From Mycteria americana (taxonomy: Eukaryota; Chordata; Aves; Ciconiiformes; Ciconiidae): a DNA stretch of 64,000 nucleotides. The first letter of the stretch is position 1. Every line of letters starts with the position of its first letter. The stretch lies in contig NC_134365.1 of assembly GCF_035582795.1 (NCBI RefSeq), forward strand, positions 136,117,077 to 136,181,076, written 5' to 3'. A program made the position numbers and the translations under genes. The notes beneath the pieces are model-generated. The model did not search any database. It was not told where the DNA came from and saw nothing but the letters and a program-made list of their open reading frames with translations. Of this stretch, positions 45,771 through 64,000 are shown piece after piece.

Positions 45771-64000
<18,230 letters not shown>

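Overview
This is a vertebrate nuclear genomic window, almost certainly from a bird. The evidence is short GT-AG exons in long AT-rich introns, a CR1 LINE tail (about 30382-30465), relics of an endogenous retrovirus with a gag/integrase type I associate with birds, and old CORE-SINE (MIR-like) traces. Two protein-coding genes lie head to tail on the + strand: ADGRG2 (GPR64/HE6, an adhesion GPCR) and PHKA2 (liver phosphorylase kinase alpha subunit). The same neighbours lie together on human Xp22. The species cannot be named from sequence alone.

Layout. 1-10441: no exon found, probably the long 5' intron or upstream flank of ADGRG2. It holds a decayed retroviral fragment on the - strand (about 8165-9886). 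10442-16728: several very short exons, nearly all of phase 1-1, encoding the Ser/Thr-rich start of the ADGRG2 ectodomain; some of these are tentative. 16681-23265: Cys- and Asn-rich ectodomain exons that match mammalian ADGRG2. 23803-24563: one large mucin-like exon. 25368-30046: GAIN domain ending in the GPS cleavage site. 30622-35521: the seven-helix region. 36297-41515: cytoplasmic tail and stop, followed by a 3'UTR with several AATAAA candidates. The signal-peptide exon was not found and may lie left of the window. 43424-45220: intergenic. 45220-46000: a CpG island with the PHKA2 promoter and exon 1. 50635-63308: PHKA2 exons 2-13, about 441 codons of the GH15-like N-terminal domain. The gene runs on past the right edge.

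The two genes are unrelated in biochemistry. ADGRG2 is a self-cleaved surface receptor; PHKA2 is a regulatory subunit of a cytosolic kinase that activates glycogen phosphorylase. Their adjacency is conserved synteny, not an operon. I found no new multi-gene system. The most unusual points are the symmetric microexon cluster with probable GC-AG introns, a 48-bp tRNA-Gln 3' half (with CCA) in sense orientation upstream of a gag remnant, an enlarged mucin exon, and a hAT-type MITE with perfect 8-bp target duplications.
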